Below, in pieces: positions 56,125-64,000 of a stretch of 64,000 bases of DNA. Numbering within the stretch: position 1 is the first letter of the stretch; every line of letters starts with the position of its first letter. Under the pieces are notes generated by a model. That model saw only the letters and a program-made list of their open reading frames with translations. It was not told where the DNA came from and searched no databases. The DNA comes from Blastocystis sp. Blastoise (taxonomy: Eukaryota > Sar > Bigyra > Opalinata > Blastocystidae). Location: contig JBBPEB010000025.1 in the NCBI GenBank assembly GCA_039096225.1, forward strand, positions 108,501-172,500, given 5' to 3'. Position numbers and translations under genes: made by a program.

Positions 56125-59100
56125 ATGTTAAAGATATTCATCATACTATTTCTCGTTGCATTTTGTATGATACTTCTCTAATGAATTCTAATTTATTCAT
56201 TTTACCTAGCAAATGCAATTACTTGCACAACAAACCAAGTCGCTGTAACTATTCGTAGAGTTTATGGTGGTAATGCTATGGAAGAAAAGTTATCTATTTA
56301 TCAAGGTACTTCTGCTACTGGTACTCTTTTAGAAACCATTGATGGTAATGGAATGGCTAATAAGATTGTTACTAAAGAATATTGTTTCGCTAGCTCTATT
56401 CACACTTTAGTTGCTGTTGATGGGTACATAAATTTATTGTTTTTAATGTTATTTTATTATTTTTTATATTATTTTTATATTTATATATATATTTTTATAT
56501 TTATATATTATTTTATATTTATATATTATTTTAATATTTATATTATTTCTATAATAAAATTTATAATATTATCTACTTAGTGCTGGTTCTGGTTGGTCTT
56601 CTGGTTCTGAAGTTTTCGTTATTATTGACGGTATTATTATTCTTAGAGAAAACCTTAATAGAGGTGAAATTGCTGAATGGACTTTTACTCGTATGTAATA
56701 CTAATTATTATTATTTCCAAATATTCTTTTAATAATTATTTTATTATTATTTTTAATTTTTTTTTAATAATATTAATATTCTTATTATTATATACCAACT
56801 TATTCCAATTGTCACTCTATAATATAATAATAATAAAACTCCTTTATATATATATAGCTACTTATTCTGTAAAGAAGGGTAGTTCTTGGAAATATACTGC
56901 TACTGCTCAAGTAGGTAATACTTGGACTACTGCTGCTTTTTCAGATGCTGCTTGGACTCCTTATAGTAATGGTACTTTCCCTGTAACTGTAGCTGGAACT
57001 GCTAGATATTATCGTACTACTGCTGTTCTTCCTACTGATTTAACTAATTATGCTACTTTTGAATTAGGTATTAATGCTAAGGAAGGTATTGTTGTCTATA
57101 TTAATGGTATTGAATTATTTAGAAGAAATATTGCTGATGCTACAGTTGTTGCTTCAAATACTCTTGCTACTGGTGAAGATACTACTTATGCTTATAGAAG
57201 AATTACTCATTCTATTAAGAAATATCTTACTGGAGTTACTCAAGCTGTTATTGCTGTTGAAGTCCATCCTGCTGCTACTACTGTTCCTGGAGTTGATTCT
57301 TTTGATGGCTTCTTTATTCCTATTTATGGTTCTTGCTCTAAACGTACTCATTCTGGTGTTGCTTCTAGTGTACCTACTATGACAGGTACCGAATCTGCTG
57401 CTTCTGCCTTTGATAATAACAGAGATACTAAATGGTTTGCAAATCCTATGCCTGTTTCTCTTACTTATCAATTTGATGATGGTAGACGTGAATGGATTAG
57501 TAAGTATGAAATTATTTCTGCTAATGATGTTGCAGGAAGAGATCCTCAAGATTTCACTGTTTCTGGTTCTAATGATAATGGTGTTACTTGGGATTTATTA
57601 GATATTAATGCTGCTGTTACTTATACAGGTAGAAAAGAATCCAAGATGTTCTTAATTCCTTCTAATGCTAGAGCTTATAATATGTATAAAATTGATGTTA
57701 CTTCTCTTAAGGATTCTGCTCAAACTGGTTGTCAATTTGCTGAAGTTGAATTTTATGCTTGTAATACTGATATTATTACTGGATTTGTTTATGAACAAGC
57801 TTCTTATACTTGGTATGCTGGAGTTGATACTGTTTATTTATCTCCTCATTCTTCTGGTTTAAAGACTTTTGCTCTTACTTCTCCTGCTACTCTTCCTGCT
57901 GGTCTCACTTTCAATCCTACTACTGGTGAAATCTATGGTACTCCTACTGCTACTTATACTGGTGCTTTTGTTATTACTGCTATTGATGCTATTACCAATC
58001 AACCTCTTACTTGTACTCTTACTATTTCTATTCTTACTTGCGAAGGTACTGGATTTATGAAACTTAAAGTCACTAAAACTTCTGGTGGTCAAACTCCTTG
58101 GTCTGAATTATATCAACTTATTAATGCTGCTGGACAAACTGTTCTTGATGGTATCAGTTTAGAAGGTGTTACTATGGTTCATAATATATGTGTTCCTGCT
58201 GGTATATACACTCTTAAACTTGTTGATACTGATTCTTCTGGTTGGCATTCTGCTTCTTTAATTACTATTAATACTATTACTAATGTTGATACTTATACTA
58301 TTATTAGAGATACTTTAGTTTCTGGTTATACTTCTTCTGCTACTCTTAATCTTCAATATCTTATTGCTTATAATGATGCTACTACTATGTGTAACATTCA
58401 AGCTGCTGCTGCTCCTGCTGCTAATTGGTATACTACTGCTTTTGTTGCTGATGCTAACTGGACTCCTTGTCTTGCTCTTGCTGCTAGACCTACTTCTCAA
58501 TATCGTGTTCATTATTTTAGAAATACTTTCAATGTCTTATCAAAGACTAATATGAATACTATTGAATTCCGTTTAGCTTCTGCTGAAGGTACTGCCATTT
58601 ATCTTAATGGTCAAGAAGTATATCGTTATGCACTTCCTGCTGGTGATGTTACTCCTGCTACTGTTCCTACTACTGAAACTTTAACTCTTAATTCTAGATC
58701 TATTACTATTGATCTCTCTAAAGTTATTGTTGGTCAAAATGTAATTGCTATAGCTTATGCTTTCCCTGCTGCTGCCACTCTTCCTATTACTGTTAATTTC
58801 AACTACAATGTTCGTCTTGTTGGTGCTTCTAATATTCACTCTCGTACTTGGGGTATGACTGCTGAAGGTCCTTCTAGAAGTACTTCTGAAGGTGTGTCTA
58901 CTCTTATTGATGGTAAATGGTATACTCGTTGGTTCTATAGACTAGTTGATGGTATTAATTTTGATCCTATTACTATTAAATTATCTTATTCTAATGCTGC
59001 TCGTTATGAATATTCTAATAAGTATTGTCTTATTACTGCTTTTGATAGTGCTAATGCTGATCCTACTGATTGGACTCTTCAAGGTTGTAATGGTGAAACT

Positions 59101-62100
59101 TGTACTCTTGTTGATACTGAAGCTAATGTCATGTGGAGAGCTAGATCTCAAAAACAATGCTTTTATATGAATGCTCATACTGAATCTTATAATAATTATA
59201 AACTTATTATTACCAAGAGTACTGGTTATAATGAAAATGCTGATTGTAATGCTGCTGAATTCCAATTATTAGCTGCTGATTTCACTTCTATTGTTGTTCA
59301 ACCTTTAACTTATACTCCTGCTACTGTTCAAGCTTATAAAGATGCTGATATCTCTACTATGACTCCTTCTGATAATTATCATGGATTTGCTATTGTTAGT
59401 GGTGTTTTCCCTTCTGGTATTTATCTTGATACTAACTCTGGTTTCATTTATGGTAAGCCTGTTCAAATTGCTCCTACTACTTCTGTTGTTATTTCTGCTA
59501 AAACTCCTTTGGGTGTTGTTACTCAAACTACTGTTACTATTACTGTTTCTAGTTGTACTGCTCCTAATACCATTCTTAAACTTGAAATGTATAACAAGGC
59601 TAGTAATGGTGGATCCCAAATGGCTTTTATTCTTCAAGATGGTGTTACTTCTCAACAAATTGATATGAGAAGCTCTTTCCCTGATTGGTCTACTACTTAT
59701 TATTCTTATTGTAGACCTGCTGGTTCTTATAAGATTATTGTTACTGATACTGCTAATAATGGTTGGGGTGGTGCTTATCTTCGTGCTTTATATAAGGATA
59801 ATACTGAAATCGTCAAGATTACTCTTGCTGGTAATGAATCTCCTAAGACTACTACTTTTGAAATTCAAGCTCTTTCTGGTCCTGATACTATTTCTTGGAC
59901 TTATTTAAATAGTGCTGTTGTTGCTGCTCCTACTGGTAATACTTGGACTCAACTTTCTTATTCTCCTGCTGGATGGGTAACTGGTACTATTGATACTATG
60001 ACTGCTCCTGTAGGTACTACTCAATATTATAGAACTCTCTTTACTGTTACTAATCCTTCTCTTTATGCTGGTTTTACTTATTCTGTTGATTTAATGGCTG
60101 GTGCTGTTATCTATGTCAATGGTGTTGAAGTTGATAGAATTAATATGCCTACTGGTACTATTACTTCTACTACTTTAGCTACTGCTGATTATGCTACTGT
60201 TCAAACTATTAGTGGAACTATTCATGCTCAATATTCTGGTGTTACTTTTATTGCTGGTCAAAATGTATTAGCTATTGAAACTCATAAGGGTACTATTACT
60301 CAACAATTCACTTATTTCTCTGCTTCTGGTTCTATGGTTGAAGAAGGTAAGAATCTAGTTATTAACGGTAATTATGCTACTAATGGTCCTAATTCTGCTG
60401 GTGCTGAAAACATTGATAAAGTATTTGATGGTTCTGTTGATACTAAATGGTTAGCTCAAGCTGGCTGTACTGGTATTTGGGCTACTTGGACTTATAAGAA
60501 TTCCAGAAAAGAATTTGTTACTTCTTATACTGTAACTAATGCTAATGATTGTAATCAAAGACATCCTTCTGGTTGGAAATTAGAAGGTTCTAATGATAAT
60601 GGTTCTACTTGGGATCTTCTTCATACTGCTGTAGGTGTTACATTTACTGCTTTTAAACAAGGAAAGACTTTTGATTTCTTACCTACTAAGGCTTATAATA
60701 TTTATAGATTTACTAGTACTGAATGTAATAATGCTCGTATTGAAACTGATCCTGCTGTTTGTTCTAATGCTAATCTTCAATTATCTGAAATCTCATTCTC
60801 TATAAAGAGAATTGCTTCTGTTTGTGCTGCTACTGCTGATGGATTCCCTGCTGCTGTTGAAGGTGCTTATTCTTATAAGGCTTGTGGTCAATATCTTAGT
60901 GGTAATAAGAAGAAATTATGTACTGGAGGTGTTTTTGGTGCTGAAGATGCTACTGCTTGTACTCCTACCGCTCCTACTACTTTCAGTTATCCTCAATCAT
61001 TATATACATTCTCTGTTAATACTCCTATTACTCCTATGATTCCTACTATTGATGCTATTCAACTTACTTATACTGTTACTCCTACTCTTCCTTTTGGTTT
61101 AGCTCTTGATGCTACTACTGGTACTATTTCTGGTACTCCTACTATCGGTGCTAATTTAGGTCAATATACTATTACTGCTACTAATAGTGCTGGTACTAAG
61201 GAAGTTACTATTCAAATTGTTGTTAATGGTGGTTCTACTCAACAATTCTGTAATGTTGAAGGTTCTTGGCCTATTACTACTCCTGGTTCTATTGCTACTT
61301 TACCTTGTCCTGCTGGTCAAACTGGTTCTCAAACTAGACCTTGTCTTGCTACTTCTCCTCCTACTTGGGGTTCTGTTACTAGTACTTGTACAGCTGCTGG
61401 TGGTACTGTTACTGTAACTTATCCTCAAACTACTTATACTTTATCTGTTGGTAGTATTGCTTCTATTATTCCTAGTACTACTGGTACTATTAATAGTTGG
61501 TCTATTTCTCCTCTTACTCTTCCTTCTGGTTTAACATTCCAAAAAGGTGTTATTAATGGTGTTCCTACTGTAGCTTCTAATGTTCAAGTTTATACTATTA
61601 CTGCTGTTGGTACAAATACTGTTACTGTTACTCTTACTATAAGTGTTAGTACTTTAACATGTCCTGCTGATGGTCAATGGCCTAGTACTGCTCGTGGTGC
61701 TACTGCTACTTTAGCTTGTCCTTCTCAATATCAAACTGGTTCTAGAACTAGACAATGTCTTAATACTGATCCTGCTACTTGGGCTGCTGAAGTTAATTCT
61801 TGTGTTTATACTCAACCTGTTATTGCTTATAATCCTGCTACTATTAGTACTAATATCAATGTAGCTATTACTCCTATTACTCCTACTATTACTGGGTATG
61901 CTACTTCTTGGACTATTACTCCTACTCTTCCTTCTGGATTAGTATTCAATGCTGCTAATGGTCAAATTTCTGGTACTCCTGTTGTTGCTGCAGCTACTTC
62001 TTCTTATCTTGTTACTGCTACTAATCCTAATACTAGTGGTACTACTTCTATTTCTATTACTGTTATTAATCCTCAATGTGCTGCTGATGGTACTTGGCCT

Positions 62101-63216
62101 GTAACTGCTGCTGGTCAAACTGCTACTCTTGCTTGTACTGATACTCAAAAAGAAGGTCAAATGACTAGAATTTGTGGTTCTAATGCTATTTGGGGAGCTG
62201 TTAATGATGCTTGTACTTATAAAGCTCCTGTTGTTACTATTCCTCAACAACAATATACTGTATATAAAGGTGATAATGTAAATATTGTTCCTACTGCTAC
62301 TAACTATGTTCAATCTTGGACTGTTACTCCTGCTCTTCCTACTGGTCTTACTCTTAATGCTCAAGCTGGTGTTATCTCTGGTACTCCTACTGCTGCTCAA
62401 GGTCAATTAATGTACACTTTAACTGCTCTTAATCCTAACAAACAAGGTATTGCTACCTTCTATCTTACTATTAACAATAAGGTTTGTAGTGCTGATAGTG
62501 TTTGGCCTCAAACTGAAGCTGGTACTACTGCTTATATTCTTTGTTCTGGTTCTACTACTGCTATTCGTTCTCGTGTTTGTACTGTTTCTGGTACTAGTGG
62601 TATTTGGGGAACTGAAGATGTTTCTACTTGTGTTACTGTATCTTCTAATGATAATCCTTCTGCTGATCGTTCTTTTGTTAAATTCCCTATAAGACTTGTT
62701 GGTATGTCTGCTGCTCAAATTCAAGGTAGACAAATAGCTGCTATTCAAAGAGTATTCTTCAATGCTGTTCAATCTTATGGTGTTGTTGCTACTGGTATTG
62801 CTGTTGAAAGTATTTCTGATGGTAATTTCTATGCTGCTGGTGCTCAAGTTGTTGTTCGAGTTGATACTGCTGCTACTAATGTAGAAGCTGTACGTTCTAC
62901 TGTTAATAATCTTTCTAACTCTTTAGCTAATAATTTACGTGTTCAAGATAGTACTGCTTTTGCTTCTCTTCAAAGTGCTTCTGTTGATACTGCTAGCGTT
63001 AAGGTAACAAATCACAATCCTATGACTACTGGTATGATTATTCTTATTGTTGTTGTTGTAATCTTTGTTGTCATTGCTGTTGCTATTGTTGTCTTCTGTA
63101 TTATGAATCGTGCTAAAGGTGCTAAGGGTAAGAAAGCTCATAAGAAATTAGGTGCTGTCCCTAAGGCTGCTACTAAGGTTCCTGCTAAGAAGGAAGCTAA
63201 GGCTACTAAAGTCTAA
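56125..63216 (+). CDS. giant type I surface protein: jelly-roll, discoidin, putative-Ig and HRM-like modules, TM, Lys/Ala tail
   Basis: Four exons (56125-56164, 56210-56423, 56581-56690, 56858-63216) sum to 6723 nt, exactly 2240 residues. The signal peptide MLKIFIILFLVAFSNA is recovered only by splicing. The ectodomain repeats a set of modules. They are a jelly-roll (SSWKYTATAQVGNTW) and a discoidin (F5/8 C) domain with SNDNGVTWDLL, then a putative-Ig repeat of the LPAGLTFNPTTGEIYGTPT type. A Cys module with DTDSSGW or DTANNGW closes the set. The jelly-roll-discoidin pair recurs at 58390-59270 and 59880-60810. The C-terminal part alternates Ig repeats with five Cys modules (CxxxGxWPxTxxGxxAxxxC) resembling the hormone-receptor (HRM) pattern. 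A membrane-proximal domain (62670-62990), a TM (MIILIVVVVIFVVIAVAIVV) and a tail rich in AK/KK motifs follow. It is related to the minus-strand gene at 22862-28123. A role in adhesion or recognition is likely. Confidence 0.93.
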
Positions 63217-63454
63217 TTCAAATCTTATATAATAAAATATACTGTTTTTATCATGTATTCAATTAATATCATTTTTTATTAGTTTTAGTTATTCTTTTTA
63301 AATGAACAAAACAACACATCTAGAATTATTACATATCGTAATGAGAAAAAAATATATAAATATTTATTGGTATTTTTAAGTGGATGCATCTTGAGCTAAA
63401 ATAGAAAACTCGATCTATATATTTATATTAATTATTATATATACTAAATAAAAC
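63217..63454. other. convergent spacer
   Basis: A 238-base tail-to-tail spacer between the giant surface protein and the minus-strand gene at the right edge. AT-rich, nothing else seen. Confidence 0.6.

Positions 63455-64000
<546 letters not shown>

Noticed and set aside
56677-56857. ORF continuing upstream of the giant surface gene's long exon
   Set aside because: This stretch is an AT-only intron. Using the four spliced exons gives an exact frame and a signal peptide.
57154-57549. Ser/Asn-rich and Leu-rich ORFs overlapping the giant surface gene in other frames
   Set aside because: They are antisense and frame-shifted shadows created by its biased GCT/ACT/GGT codons.

Overview
The window is nuclear DNA of a very AT-rich eukaryote. 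Coding regions are protein-like and GC-richer than the introns. The introns are almost free of G and C, and most run from GTATATAT to ATATATAG. I find 18 genes, 16 apparently complete and 2 cut by the window edges. Asn runs in proteins, triplet and (TA)n microsatellites, a mitochondrial ribosomal protein with a presequence and a chitin synthase point to a mitochondriate protist or an early-branching fungus or stramenopile-type lineage. I cannot place it more precisely. All 18 genes end in an encoded TAA (15) or TAG (3).

Layout. 1-9526 (+): 3' part of a giant WWE-UBA-LamG-SPRY-SPRY-HECT ubiquitin ligase. 10804-16696 (+): chitin synthase with many introns. 17321-18106 (+): acidic protein of unknown function. 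18552-19739 (+): secreted GH27 alpha-galactosidase without introns. 20833-22452 (+): Wss1/SPRTN-like protein whose catalytic Glu is Gln. 22862-28123 (-): large type I surface protein (PA14, putative Ig, discoidin). 28981-31132 (-): secreted Cys-rich protein. 31690-32713 (+): coiled-coil protein whose start codon appears split by an intron. 33013-34246 (+): ThiF/Uba4-type E1 without rhodanese. 34904-35035 (+): His-rich protein of 43 residues. 36640-37671 (+): iron superoxide dismutase. 38047-39732 (-): mitochondrial bL12. 40560-45404 (-): Asn/Ser-rich protein with a possible histone fold. 45851-46806 (+): cap-binding protein CBP20. 47174-51505 (+): ankyrin-histone deacetylase fusion. 52080-54740 (+): mitochondrial-type NT5DC 5'-nucleotidase. 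56125-63216 (+): a second giant surface protein related to the one at 22862. 63455 to the right edge (-): 3' end of a gene with DUF4097-like strands.

The genes do not form one pathway. The coherent theme is the cell surface: two related giant adhesin-like membrane proteins, a Cys-rich secreted protein, a chitin synthase and a secreted glycosidase. The most unusual signals concern splicing. bL12m has a textbook-like AT-AC (U12-type) intron, SOD has an intron with no in-frame AG acceptor bounded by an 8-nt direct repeat, and three introns of the NT5DC gene cannot be closed in frame with GT-AG. Nearly all introns have self-complementary (TA)n ends. Other points for follow-up are the protease-dead Wss1-like protein, a recurrent ATTCCC-GGGAAT palindrome in otherwise AT-rich exons, and the His-rich microprotein.
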